Shown here: piece after piece, positions 11,101 to 22,307 of the stretch
Numbering within the stretch: the stretch's first letter is position 1
Layout of the letters: each line of letters opens with the position of its first letter
Assembly (NCBI GenBank): GCA_027625915.1
Contig: JANTQA010000023.1
Coordinates: 558,001 to 622,000, forward strand
Direction: 5' to 3'
Length of the DNA: 64,000 nt
Origin: Anaeramoeba flamelloides
Lineage: Eukaryota; Metamonada; Anaeramoebidae
Notes under the pieces: generated by a model
The model's input: the letters and a program-made list of their open reading frames with translations, nothing else
Database searches by the model: none
What the model was told of the DNA's origin: nothing
Position numbers and translations under genes: made by a program

Positions 11101-12870
11101 TATCGAATAAATAGATCTTTTATTTTATTTGCTAATATTTATTAACTTTCTTGAAATTTAAAAAAATAAGGTAATATTATTGTTCAAATACTCAGAGTAC
11201 AAACAAGGAACTATTTGAATTCTAATCAGTTATTTCATAATATTTATTGTTTTTTTTCTTCAGAATAATTCATTTAAATTCGTATTATTTAATTCGAAAA
11301 TATTTCAAAAATTGGCAAATAATTGATAAAATCTCTTGAAACAACGTAACCTTGGTGTTATTATCAAACAACACCAAAAAAATTAGATTGGGTTCTTAAT
11401 TATTGAGTATAAATAATCAAATAACTATATGTTGCAAAATAAATTAAACTAAATTTTTTTGATTTCTTTCTACAAATAGATTTTTTTTAACTTATTTCAC
11501 ATTTGTAAAATTTTTCATTCTTATAACCAAACTTGTTGAATTAAAACACTTTTTAGAATTGGTTGCTTTGATGATTTGTTGAAATTTTTGAGAATGTGTT
11601 TTTTTGAAAAACTGAATGAAAATTTTGATCTTTTTGTTTAACACTTAACAGGGTATACAAGGAACTGTTTGTATTATAATTAGGTTTTGGATAATATCTA
11701 TTTTTTTTTTTCATTTCGAAATAATTAATTTGAATTCCTATTATTTGTTCAAAAATAGATAAAAAATATTGAAAATGGGAAAGATGATTCATTTCAATCT
11801 TTGTGATGTTAACAACTCACACCGAAATAAAAAAGATTGGGCTATTAATTATTGATTATAGATATCCAAAGAAAAAAGTATTACATTAGATTATTTGAGG
11901 TTGAATTTCCCAGGTTTTGAAAAAAATATTTTTTGTGAATTTGTTATTTGATTGTTTGGTTCTTTTTCTCAGATTTTTTCATACGACAAAAAGGTAAAAT
12001 TGATTTGAAATGTTTATTGACTCAACCATTTGATATTTTTTTAGGTTAAAAGAGTTCGTGAACTTTTTTGATCAATTATGTAGTAATATTATCAAAAATT
12101 ATTTGTACAGAAAAATTTAATCTGTGATTCTGGAATAAATATCGTGTTTTTTTGTTTAATAAGAACTATACATTAACCCATCAAAGAAATTGACAATAAA
12201 CCCGAATTAATATATGGTATTGATTTCTTAAAGTTTTATTTTGTTAACAGAAAATTCGAAAAAGGAAAGATCAAATGGGATAATTTTACTGAAAAAATAG
12301 AATAAATGATTTTAAGAAAATTTTTCATCCTAATAAAAAAAAAAAAAAAAAAAAATAGGAAAAAAAATTTTAAGAAAACTGAGAAAAAAAAGTAAACAAA
12401 TTTCTTTCAATAATTTAGAATGTATTCAAAAAAACCTTAAGGAGTTTAGCTTCAAAATCGATCAAACTTAGGTTATACACTTGAATTTTGAATTGGATGT
12501 TTTCTTGTTAAAAAAAGAAAAAAAATCAATTATTATATTTTGAAACATTGATTATAGTAATTGTTTTGGTATTATTTTGATAATTATTTTTTTTACAATT
12601 AAGTAGATTTTTTAGAATTACTTATTTTACAACTGACTGGTTTGATTTTTGAAGTTTATTTTTTTTCCCCTTCAAAAATACTACAGATTTCTATCTTCTT
12701 CAAAGAAACTAATTTTTTTTTTAAATTGATTTCAGAGATGGTTGGGTTTTATTCTTTTTCAAAAATGAGAAAAATGTATCAAAATTTTAAAAAAAATAAT
12801 TTTTACTGATAAGTACATTCAAAAGTAAGTTTAATTTTGAAGTAATCAGATTTTTAATTTGTTTTTCAAT
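8160..12870. repeat. Segmental duplication, copy A
   Basis: It runs parallel to 19.14-26.20 kb with interruptions and to 37.69-38.90 kb in its right third. Shared landmarks are the secreted-protein gene, its 5' flank, the block at about 9937-10150 and the long non-coding tail to about 12870. Copy A lacks the MITE and the second TIR element that sit in copy B at 19.4 and 19.7 kb, and lacks about 1.8 kb present in B at 20.29-22.13 kb. Confidence 0.8.
8988..9695 (-). pseudogene. Secreted GPI-type cysteine-module protein, paralog with in-frame TGA
   Basis: 235 sense-length codons, the same total length as the intact paralog at 22308-23015. It starts MMKKLILLIFICSIF, a clear signal peptide, has the same Cys-pair modules, and ends with a Gly-Gly site followed by a hydrophobic tail (LLFSFLILNSLYFLY) typical of GPI attachment. 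Codon 131 (9303-9305) is TGA where the paralog has Gly (GGA), flanked on both sides by matching residues (Asn before, Asn-Cys-Asp after). The frame then continues cleanly to a terminal TAA. Everything else is conserved, so this is either a young pseudogene or a read-through gene. Function unknown; it would be a cell-surface protein. Confidence 0.75.
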
Positions 12871-13024
12871 TTCAAGATATTAAATTTTGTTTGAATTGGG
12901 TCTCAAATTTCCTTGAAGATTGGTTTTAGTTTACTAACCACTTAAAAGAATTTCTTCCAAAAGAAGCGAGTTTTGAAAGATCTTTTAATACAAACTTTAA
13001 AAGGAAAAATCGTTTTTAAGGACT

Positions 13025-13459
13025 ATGTCACCGACCCTTGGAAATGTTTGGCTCTTGTGTTATTTCATGTTCAATTCTCAAAAAGTATTTTCAATCCTGA
13101 AGAAATTGGACAAAAAACAAAAAAATATTTTTTATCATAAGTGTCTTTTAACACATACTTTTTTTTCAATCTTTTTCAATACAAAGGAAAATAGAAAATA
13201 TCAAAAAAAAATAATCATAAAAATGGCTTACTGGGATTTTCAAGTACAAATGTAGATTTGAGAACATTCGAAACATTTCAAAGAAAGATGTAAAAAACAT
13301 TTAGAACAGCCAGCTAAATTGATTTGAGTTTATAGACTTGAAATGGAAATTCAAAAATATCAAAAACAAAATATCTTTGGATCACTAAAGGTGAAAATTG
13401 TGAAAATTATTGAAAATTTCCCATTTTTTCTAAATGAAATTCCAAGTGTGTAAATTTTA
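13025..13459 (+). pseudogene. Decayed coding track, unrecognised
   Basis: One reading frame stays protein-like from 13025 to a TAA at 13451-13453, broken by TAG at 13253, TGA at 13259 and TGA at 13322. The later part reads HFKERCKKHLEQPAKLI, then VYRLEMEIQKYQKQNIFGS and KIVKIIENFPFFLNEIPSV. Composition differs from the surrounding A/T runs. I cannot name the family. Introns instead of stops are possible but I see no good sites. Confidence 0.35.
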
Positions 13460-13469
13460 CCGAGATTAC

Positions 13470-13491
13470 AAAACACTCTCAAGAGTGTTTT
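13470..13491. repeat. Perfect 10-bp hairpin followed by a T run
   Basis: AAAACACTCT at 13470-13479 and AGAGTGTTTT at 13482-13491 pair perfectly around a 2-nt loop, followed by more T. It sits about 15 bp after the last stop of the decayed frame. It resembles a terminator stem in form, but bacterial rules do not apply here. Confidence 0.5.
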
Positions 13492-13730
13492 TTTATATCT
13501 TATTTGGCTATTTTTGTCTGGAATTGTCGTACTTATATTGACTTGAAATATTTGGAAATGCTTTGTACTAAATTTGAAATATTAAATCAACTTGAAATGT
13601 ACACAGCCATTTAACAAATGAGTGTGGTTCACACTCAAGTTGAAATGGTTGTAATTTTCAATACAGACTTTTTCATTTGATTATTTTTAATCAATAATTA
13701 AGAACCCGATCTTAACTCTTTCTTGATGTT

Positions 13731-14617
13731 TTAAGAATTATCTAAAATACAGCCATTCGACAGAGGGTATGTGGTTCAAAAACATTGTGGAAATATGAAC
13801 TTTATCTCTTGCGATTTCGAAGAACTTTTAAATTTCAAAAATTTAAGGAATAGCGAATTTTTCCTGATTTGATTCTCAATAATAAGTTACAGTTGTGTTT
13901 TACACATTCCAACAATTCTTCTTCTGGGGCAAATATTATCTGGTTTCCAATAAAAAACTTCTAAAAAAAAATCAGGTCAAAATAAAAAAGAAAAAGTTAA
14001 AGTTTTCAATACAAAAATAACAATTCTGAATCTTGTCAAGTTCAATTTCAAATTCTTAAAATTTTGTAATTTATCATTCTGGATTAAAAGTGAAAAAAGT
14101 GGAAAAAAGTGAACTTTAATTTTTAATTAAGGACATTCCTCAAAATTCAAAGTAAGATCAATTAATATAAGAATAAATAAATAAATAAAGATAAAATGAA
14201 CTGTTCAACACAATAACAATTTTTTTCAATAATATCTTTTGGTGGGGTTTTTTCTTTAGTTGATCAATTAGTAAAAAGTTGTTCAAAAAATTGACTTTTT
14301 TGATATCTCCAAAAACACTTTAACAATTTTGAAAATCAAGTATATTTAAATTTTTTGTTGGATTTGATTGAAAATAATATGATGTATTATTCGTTGAACT
14401 TAATCGGGATCTTCTTTTAATTGATTTCACTTTTAGTTTTCAGGTTTTATTAAACTCCTAATGAAAAAGTTTATTTCATTTTTTTTTTTCCTACAGTTTA
14501 ACTTTTTTTTCCAGAATGTATAATAGTTTTTGGGATCTCAAGAGATAAATTTCATGTTTCCAGAATTTTTTTGAACTAAATACCACACTTTAGTGGCTTT
14601 ACTTAGATAATCCTTAA
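13731..14617. mobile_element. TTAA-flanked element, family TTAA-2, copy 1
   Basis: The element is 13735-14613 between TTAA at 13731-13734 and 14614-14617. The ends GAATTATCTAAAATACAGCC and GGCTTTACTTAGATAATCC are inverted repeats that continue for about 85 bp with some mismatch. TTAA duplication again points to the piggyBac superfamily, with TIRs unlike those of TTAA-1. No transposase. Second copy at 17939-18363. Confidence 0.7.
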
Positions 14618-15678
14618 TAATACCTCAAAGATTAATATTATTAATATCAGTTTTACTTTTTATTTCTCAGGGATTTCTAACAAGTTCAAACAAAAGTACT
14701 GCGAATTACCAAAATAATACTTTTAGAAAACTTTGAATTCAATTTTGCAAATCACAAAGCACTTTTTTTATAGATAATATATACTTTGAATCGTCAAAAA
14801 ATTGGATATAAATCAAAATTATATATGACAAGGGTTTCTTAAAGTGCTATTATTTAAAAAAGAAATTCTAAAAATTAAAAATCAAATTGGTAAATTTTAT
14901 CTCAAAATATAGAGTTAATTTGTATGATTGTTATTATTAAAACATACAAAGTATTTCACAAAAATTAAGAAAAATATAACAAAAATTTTTATAAAAATAA
15001 TAATCCTTATTTAAATTTTACTGAGAATATCAAGTAATTTACTTTCAAAATTGATTTGAAAGGAGGTATCCTATTTCCAAGAAAGTGTCACAAATTGATT
15101 TTGAATTATCTTGATTAAACTCAATATTCAAAAAGTATTTAAATAAAAAAAAATCATCAACTACGTTTTTATTGATTCTTGGTAATAATTCAATTTGTTT
15201 GTTAGTGTTGTGTTAAATAAATAAAAGATATTAATTTTTCTGATCTCGATATTATTTTCTATTTTTTGGGATGAAAATATGTGTTTATTATTTTTGACTT
15301 TTTAACCAGATCAAAATTTTATCGTTGATGTTTAATCTTGATCTAATTTCAAATAGAAGGGAAAACTTCTAATTGTGTTGTAATAGATTGATAAATCTTT
15401 TTTCTATCCTTACCATAATACTTTTTTTTTTTTATTTATTTGAATTGGGTTAATTGTTTTATTGAAAAAAACTTTTTTAATAGGCTTGCGTTTTTTTTAG
15501 TAATAATTTAAAGAGCCAAATGAAACTTAAAAGGGGTAATTTGTTAACCACTAGAAATATTTTTACTAATTTGTAATTAACCTATTTATGAATTGAATAT
15601 TTATAAAATAATATTATTAGGAATATAAAAAAAAATAAAATACTTTTTTTGACAATACCATAGATGACCTTCTTTCAT
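14618..15678. other. Gene-free AT-rich stretch
   Basis: No supported gene, RNA or bounded repeat. Only long A/T runs and short chance ORFs. Confidence 0.4.
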
Positions 15679-15866
15679 TATAGCCAGTTCCACTTTTAAG
15701 TCACAAACTTTAACGAAAATTAAAGGCACAATGAAAATCTCAAATTAAGGTATAAAATTCAGATTCTATTAAAATAATTTGAAAAAAAAAAATTCCAAAT
15801 TTTGAGCCTTAATTTGATATTTTTTTGTGCCTTAAATTTGAAACTTAATGTATTGAAAAACTGGAT
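15679..15866. mobile_element. Palindromic TA-flanked MITE, worn copy
   Basis: Starts TAGCCAGTTCCACTTTTAAG, the family terminal repeat with changes, and folds back on itself through 'aaattaaggtataaaattcag' and its inverse. The right end is degraded near 15864. Better copies are at 17210, 19407, 28948 and 46485. Confidence 0.65.
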
Positions 15867-15889
15867 TTATGTCTAAGTGCATGTTTAAA

Positions 15890-15892
<3 letters not shown>

Positions 15893-15945
<53 letters not shown>
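15893..15945. repeat. (TA)n microsatellite, 53 bp
   Basis: Uninterrupted AT dinucleotide run abutting the left end of the long-TIR element that follows. Confidence 0.95.
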
Positions 15946-15946
<1 letters not shown>

Positions 15947-16604
15947 TTAAAATCGGGTAGTGTAAATAGATCCTTTTCAGCCAAACAGTAACAGTTTTTT
16001 TTTGAAGATATAGAACATATTCTATGGATTTAATTCATTATTATTCTCAAAATAAATTTTCAATTTTTTGATCAACATCATTTTTTTTTTCATTTTGTAA
16101 TTTTTCTCATTTTATAATTTTTTTTTCTTTTCTTTTATATTTGATTTTGTAAAAAGTCAATTTTTTAAAATAATCAAACTTTGAAACTCCAAATTAACAA
16201 ATAGAAAAGTTAAATTTTGTATTTTCTTTGAAAATGTTTATATTTACAATAAAAAAATCTTATTGTCAACAATTTTAATTTTCCAAAGAAATTGAGAAAT
16301 TTTTACAAGATATTCCAATGAAAGAGACCCAAATATTTTTTAATATTTTTACGTTTTTTTGATATTTAAGGTTTGTTCAGGTATTTCATTTATGTTTCTC
16401 ATCTCTAATCCAAAGTTTTATATTGCTATTATTTCTGAACAATCTATGTTTAATTTATTCTTAAAAAATAAGTAATTTTTCATTTGTTGTTGGGTCAATT
16501 TAAGTGAAATGTAGTATAGGTCTTGTTAACTCTGAAAAATCGAATTATTTTTTGAAAAATTTAAGATTTTTGTTAATTTAAACCACATCTCCACCAATGA
16601 AACT

Positions 16605-17068
16605 TTAAAATATATATTTGGTTGCCTTTATTTTTGTTCCAGTGGGTCTAAATCCAGATTCTTTGTAGTATAACTTTTTTGGAATAAATTTCTGTTTCGT
16701 TGTTTTTTCAAAATATATGTGTTGGGAATAGTATCTGAAATTCTTCAATTTATCAATCTTTTGGTTTAATGAACCCATTCTGTTTCCTTAGCCCTTTATT
16801 TTTAGGTTTTTAAAATTTGTATTGATGCTGCATATTCTCTCAATTCCAATAAAGATGATCAGTGAAGATATCAGCATGTTTACATTTAGGTTTTTGTTTG
16901 GGTTTCTTTATGTCCGATCTTTTATGAACGTTCCTTTGGAATTGTCTATTATTGGTTTGTGGTGCCATTCAAAATAACAGATTTTCTAATTCCTTTTCTC
17001 TTCCTATCTAAAATTTCAATGGGTTGTACTTTCCAGAATGGTAATATAAAAGTTTTTGTTTTCAACAT
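16605..17068 (-). pseudogene. Decayed coding track inside the long-TIR element
   Basis: Three consecutive short ORFs on the minus strand: 17068-16949 (includes FILPFWKVQPIEILDRKRKG), 16968-16840 (starts MAPQTNNRQFQRNVHKRSD) and 16778-16605 (includes YYKESGFRPTGTKIKATKY). They are richer in G/C and in varied residues than the surroundings, and follow each other with frame changes, as in a decayed or spliced gene. They sit between the inverted arms, where a transposase or cargo gene would be. No family recognised. Confidence 0.35.
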
Positions 17069-17207
17069 CAAGGGATCTTTTGAATTAGAAAAGTGAATTT
17101 CACAAATGTTTTATTCTTTCTTTTAATCCAAACCAAATAAATTTGAAATCAAAAGGTTTTCATTGTTTTTTATCTTTATGGTAAAAATTTTGTTTCTTGT
17201 TTAACAT

Positions 17208-17405
17208 TACAGTCAGTTCCACTTTTAAGGCACATACAATCTCGAAATTTATGGCAGAAAAAAATCTCAAATTGAGACACAAAATTTGTAATTTTTTTTT
17301 TCAAAATTTATTTTACTAGAATCTGAATTTTATGCCTTAATTTGGGATTTTTTTGTACCTTAAATTTCGTTGAAAGTTTGTGACTTAAAAGTGGAACTGA
17401 CTGTA
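17208..17405. mobile_element. Palindromic TA-flanked MITE (194 bp)
   Basis: The element is 17210-17403 with TA on each side. It begins CAGTCAGTTCCACTTTTAAG and ends with the inverse, and almost the whole length folds into one hairpin. CAGT ends plus TA duplication are typical of Tc1/mariner-derived MITEs. It is nested in the long-TIR element. Confidence 0.8.
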
Positions 17406-17934
17406 ATTAAAAAAATATTATTTGAAAAATCAAAATAAAAAAAAATATTGACAACGTTTTTGGAAAAATAAAAGAAAATAATAAAATTTTATGCATTTTA
17501 AATCATCAAAATAAATTTTTATTATGAAAAAAAACCTCTCAGTGTTTAAATCATTAACAAATGAGAAAATTAAAAATTTTCAAATCCAAAATTTCGAAAA
17601 AAAAAAAAAAGTAACCATCTAAAAGTCCCTATTTGGTTTACACTCTATTTTATATTCAAGTATTATCGAATCAAAGGCAAGAGTATAATCGATTTTGTTT
17701 ACAATCCCCCCCCCCGATTAAATTGAAATATGTTTAAAACTTTGCCATTTTTTGTTCAAAAATTTATTCAATTTTTTGATCAATAAATGATTTTTTTTAA
17801 TGAACAATAAAAATACTCGAAAAACCAAAAATTGGCTATATTTTGACTTTCATCTAAGATATAATCAATTAAATTTTTATTTGTCTTGTTATATATTTAT
17901 TCCAGTCCTTATAGAGTATAAAATTCAGAAATAA

Positions 17935-18367
17935 TTAAGTATTATCTAAAATAAAGCAACCATGTGGGTCTTACAAATTAAAGTATCTAAGAATTAGACT
18001 CTTAATCACTTTATATCCCGAAGAACTATAAAATGTTTGAAAAATTCAGGAACGGTTATTTTTCCTATATCATATACTTAATAAGAAGATGGTAGTAAAA
18101 ACTAAATCTGTAACCATGTTTCTTCTCAGTCTTTTTTTTCAGATTTTTTTATTGGAAACTATACAATATTCCAATTAGAAGAAAAACGGTTGGGTTGTGG
18201 TGTTTCTACCATCTTCCATATGAGTATCTGATCTAGTCAAATTTATATATTCCTAAAATTTTCGAAATTTTATAGTTCTTCTGTATCTCAAGAAATATAG
18301 AGTCTATTTCAGTGATGTTTGGTTTCGTAAATCCCCCTTTGTGGCTCTATTTTACGATAGCCCTTAA
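17935..18367. mobile_element. TTAA-flanked element, family TTAA-2, copy 2 (425 bp)
   Basis: The element is 17939-18363 between TTAA at 17935-17938 and 18364-18367. The left end is GTATTATCTAAAATAAAGC; the right end finishes GGCTCTATTTTACGATAGCC. The inverted arms run about 170 bp each, including GAAGAACTATAAAAT and its inverse, and AGATGGTAG and its inverse. Confidence 0.75.
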
Positions 18368-19404
18368 ATTATCCCAAATAAAATGTTTGAGTTTTAAAAA
18401 TATATATTTAGTATATTTATTTTATATTTATCACCTAGATAGTTACTAATTTATTTCAAAAAAATCTGAACTTTGTTTCACTCAAAGTGGCCCGGTCAAA
18501 AATGAAAATTTTATTTATTTTTTAATAATCAGCCAAACAAAGATTGTTTAGAAATCATAGTAATAATAAAATTTGGATCAGAGTTGAGATATATTATGTA
18601 AATACCTAAACAAACCTTAAATTAAAAAAAAAAAAAAAATATTTGGGCCTCTTTCATTGAAATATCTCATGCAAATTTCTCAATTTCTTTGGAAAATTGG
18701 AATTGATGGCAATGAGATTTTTTAATTTTAAATTTGTGGGTTTCTAAAGGAATTACAGCGTGTCAATTTTCTAAATGTAAATTTGAAGTTTCAAAGTTTT
18801 TTTTTTTTTTTCAAATTTAACTTGTTCAAAAAAAAAGATTAGAATTTGGCAAAAAAAAAAAAAAGCCAAAATCAAAAAAAAAAAATGGTTTAAAAAATGA
18901 AGAAAAAATGTAAATTTATTTTGAGAAGAATAATGACTTAAATCCATAGAATATGATCTATTTCCTCGATAAAACTGAACTACTTTGTCTGAAAAGCGTT
19001 TTCTTATGGTTATTACTTGGTAGTTTCCATTTACATTGTGACTATTTTATTATATGTAAATCTTTCTTTTAATATTATTTCTTGAAATTTTTGATTTAAA
19101 TTGAATAATATAATTAAACACTTTATTTTATCAACGGGTTTTCATTAATTAAATGTAAAATTCATATTACATAAACTCTCCTTTTTAAATTAAAAGATAT
19201 CCAACTTTTGTAATTGGTCAAAATTATTCTGATTGTGAAATTTTTGTTACAGTTTTCAAAACAATTTTTTTCAGAAAAGCTTGAGCTTTTTTTCAAAATA
19301 AAAAGGTATATTTCTTTTTTAGATCAGACTGGCACATTAAATAATCAAATGAGCCATCAATAAAGCAGAATTAAATATTCTTATTGGTTTCTCGACAGTT
19401 TTAT

Positions 19405-19605
19405 TACAGTCAGTTTCACTTTTAAGGTACAAACTTTCAACGAAATTTAAGGTACAAAAAAATCTGAAATTAAGGCGTAAAATTCAAATTCTAGTAAAAA
19501 TAAATTGTAAAAAATGAAATTCCAAATTTTGTGCCTTAATTTGAGATTTTTTTTGTGCCTTAAATTTCGTTGAAAGTTTGTGCCTTAAAAGTGAAACTGG
19601 CTATA
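19405..19605. mobile_element. Palindromic TA-flanked MITE (197 bp)
   Basis: The element is 19407-19603 flanked by TA. It begins CAGTCAGTTTCACTTTTAAG with a near-perfect inverse at the right end. Duplication copy A has no element at the matching place near 8.42 kb, giving an empty site. Confidence 0.85.
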
Positions 19606-19694
19606 TTTAAAAAGAAATTCTAAAAAATCAAAGATCAAAATGGAACATTATACTCAAAAAAATTGAGTAAATATTTTCGAATATTTTTGTTCCT

Positions 19695-19958
19695 TACTGT
19701 CAAATCTAAAAATCGTAAATTTCTAAAGCCCGGTAATTCTATTTTTCTGATCAATTGTAAATATTAGTAAAATGTCAAAAATATACTCCCATTTTACCGA
19801 TAGATGATACAATTACCCAGTAACTTTACACCGTTACAATTGTGGTATTGGTTAAATATTCTGAATCCACCATTTTTAACTCTTTGGTGAATTCAGAAAC
19901 CAAAAAAAAATGAATTACCTGGTTTCAGAAATTTACAGGTTTTAGATTTGAAAGTTAA
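19695..19958. mobile_element. Short TIR element (about 260 bp) at a TTA/TA target
   Basis: The left end is CTGTCAAATCTAAAAATCG; the right end is CAGGTTTTAGATTTGAAAG. The arms stay inverse for about 45 bp (down to GGTAATTC/GAATTACC). TTA flanks both sides. The matching place in duplication copy A (about 8512, TACTTAAAAAAA) is empty. An internal motif TTGTAAATATTAGTAAAAT is shared with the element at 31925-32415. Confidence 0.7.
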
Positions 19959-20289
19959 AAAAAAAATTTTTCATAAAAAAATAATCGAAAAATTTGTACA
20001 AATTGTCTTACTAATTTGGAATGAACTGAAAATATCAAGATCTTTACTTTCAAAATTGATTTAAATTTAGGCATACAACTGGGAAGTGAATTAGATGTTT
20101 GGATGTAACCAGAAGAAGAAAAAGCCATGGATTTTATCCAGAAGTGCGATTTATCGATTTGGTAACAGAATATTTATTTCATTTTAACCTGGTTATTTCT
20201 TTGTTAAATCCACAAATTGGGTTTCTCCTTTGATTTGAACACAAAATGTATACTTTTGATAATACCTTTTATCAATTTAAGTACATGTT

Positions 20290-22130
20290 GCAATTCAACA
20301 AATAGTCAGAACACAATTTGTTCCAATCTCATTTCAAACACAAAGTCATGATCTTGGATATAAATTACAAATTGGATCATAAAATCATTTTATATTATTT
20401 TTTAAAATAAAATTATTTTCTAAGAAATTTTGAGATACATAAACACGAAAACCTTATTAAGGAAGGTAAAATTGAAATGAAAAATGATCACGATTTTTTA
20501 ACCTTAAAAACACTCTCAATAAATAAACTTTAACTTGAAATGATCTTATTGTGATGATTTTTGATCATTGGGTTACTTTGAATTGTTAGATTGTCTCTAC
20601 AAACCCATTATGATTTCTGGCCCTACTTCGAAAATTTATAATACATAGAAATTGGTTGTTGATTGACAAATTGTGTTTTTTTTGAAATAGAGAATTCAAT
20701 TTCGATCTTATCAGAAGATAAAAATTTCAACTTATCTTACTCCATTTTAGTTATTTTTTTTTGTCAAAATCTCAAACATAAATTAAATTTTCTCAAGAAT
20801 TGAAATCACATAAACCATGAAAATTTGAAAGTATTTTTTCGATCTTTGTTTTTAAATTGTAAAGCTGAGATTTTAATCAATTTTGGAAATTTAAGATCCA
20901 TGTTAATTTATGTATTTTTTTTAATTTGTTTGTTTGTCAATTCCTAAAACCAAAGGAACCAAAGGAACCAAAAAATGGATAGATTGTTTTTAATCTTGTA
21001 TTATAAATTTTATTGTTTTCTGAGGATAAGCTTTCATAACACTTCTAGGGTTTTATTGCACAAAATTAAAATTTCCAAATAGAAAATCAATTTCAGGGTC
21101 TTCTAAATTTTCAAGGTATTTTTGGAACTGATGTTTTAATCATTACAAAGGGTTGTGGTTTTGTCTTATTTTTTTTTTGCTTTTGGTTCTTTTTGTTTTT
21201 ATTTTAATTAAATTTCAGCCACCTTGAATAAGAGGAAAGTGTCTCTCCTCAAATTATTTTTGGAACAACATTATCCATGTCAAACGCACTTGACATTTTT
21301 TTTGGTACTTTTTTGATAAAATTTTTTTTTGTTTGGATTGTTTCTATCAAAACTCAATTTGTTGTATTAATAGAAGTTGGGTTGGGGTTTTTGTGGGAAA
21401 GAATTTTTCAGGAAAGGATCTTTTTCGAAAGAATAATTGCAAAATTTTGTCAGGTTTGTATTTCAAAAAATGTTGATTTTGTTAAATTTTATTTGGGTTA
21501 GGTAGAAAAAATGATCTTTTGAATATTCAAAAAAGGAATTTTTAGTGAATTTCACTCCAATACAAAATAAATACTGTGTATTTAACAAATTTAGACTTTG
21601 TTTGGAAATAACAAAGAAGCTGTTCTCATCAGAAAAATTCCAAAAAATTGACAATTTTCTCGATTTTGATCTGTTCGTTGAAAATGATAAACCTTTTCAT
21701 TTTTCACCCAGAAGTTAAAAATAAAAAAAATTGAAACCCCAATCACCCCCTCAACAAAAGCCTCAAGGTTTATCACTTTTAGCTAAATTGAAATTTACTC
21801 AAAAAAGGTGTTTTTTCCCAACCTTCTTTATCATTTTATGATACATTGCTAGGAAAATTTCTAGCAAAAAAATTTCATGTTTTCCTACTTAGATCTCACA
21901 GAATAAATATTTGTGAGATTTACCAACACTCAGAATTCACTTTTATCAGATGAAAAATCAAATTCATATTGTAAAAGTAGTTCTTCAGGTGGTTTTGAAT
22001 TTTTTCTCATTTTTAATAATTGTTCTAAACAAAAAAAAAAATATTTTGTCAAAAATTGAAATAAAAATTTCAAAACCATTTTTATTTTGAAAATCAAACA
22101 TTTTCAAGTCTTATGAACGACATTGAAGAA
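20290..22130. other. Stretch unique to duplication copy B
   Basis: About 1.84 kb with no counterpart in copy A. No supported gene; a 74-residue forward reading at 21277-21501 is hydrophobic and compositionally like chance. It contains the left member of an inverted-repeat pair (21759-21806). Confidence 0.4.
21759..21806. repeat. Inverted repeat, left member
   Basis: About 47 bp (AGCCTCAAGGTTTATCACTT and onward to TTTACTCAAAAA) repeated in inverse with one or two changes at 26420-26466. The pair encloses 4.6 kb containing the intact secreted-protein gene. Confidence 0.7.
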
Positions 22131-22307
22131 TTTAAATTGACTTAAATCCAAATTTATTTTTAAATAAAAAGATTTTTCAAAAAAGAAAAAAAAAATAATT
22201 GTTAAACGGAATGTAAGTAAAATTTTCTTAGATCCTGAACATGAACAAAAATTGTTTGAGTTTGTTAGAAGAAGGGGGATCAAAAAAGAGAAAAGCAAAC
22301 AAAACTT

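Larger units (their letters stand above)
15946..19040. mobile_element. Long-terminal-inverted-repeat DNA transposon, ~3.1 kb, decayed
   Basis: About 600 bp at 15.95-16.56 kb is inversely repeated at 18.37-19.04 kb. Matching landmarks are ATATTCTATGGATTTAA near 16020 and near 18945 (inverse), 'aatgaaagagacccaaatatt' near 16320 and near 18640, and the 'ctaatccaaagttttat' block. The centre holds three short minus-strand ORFs (16605-17068). It also hosts a MITE at 17210-17403, and the TTAA-2 copy 17939-18363 lies just inside the right arm. Long TIRs of this kind occur in MULE and Foldback elements; the superfamily is not settled. Confidence 0.6.

Noticed and set aside
21277-21501. 74-residue hydrophobic forward ORF
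   Set aside because: Composition expected from T-rich DNA; absent in duplication copy A.
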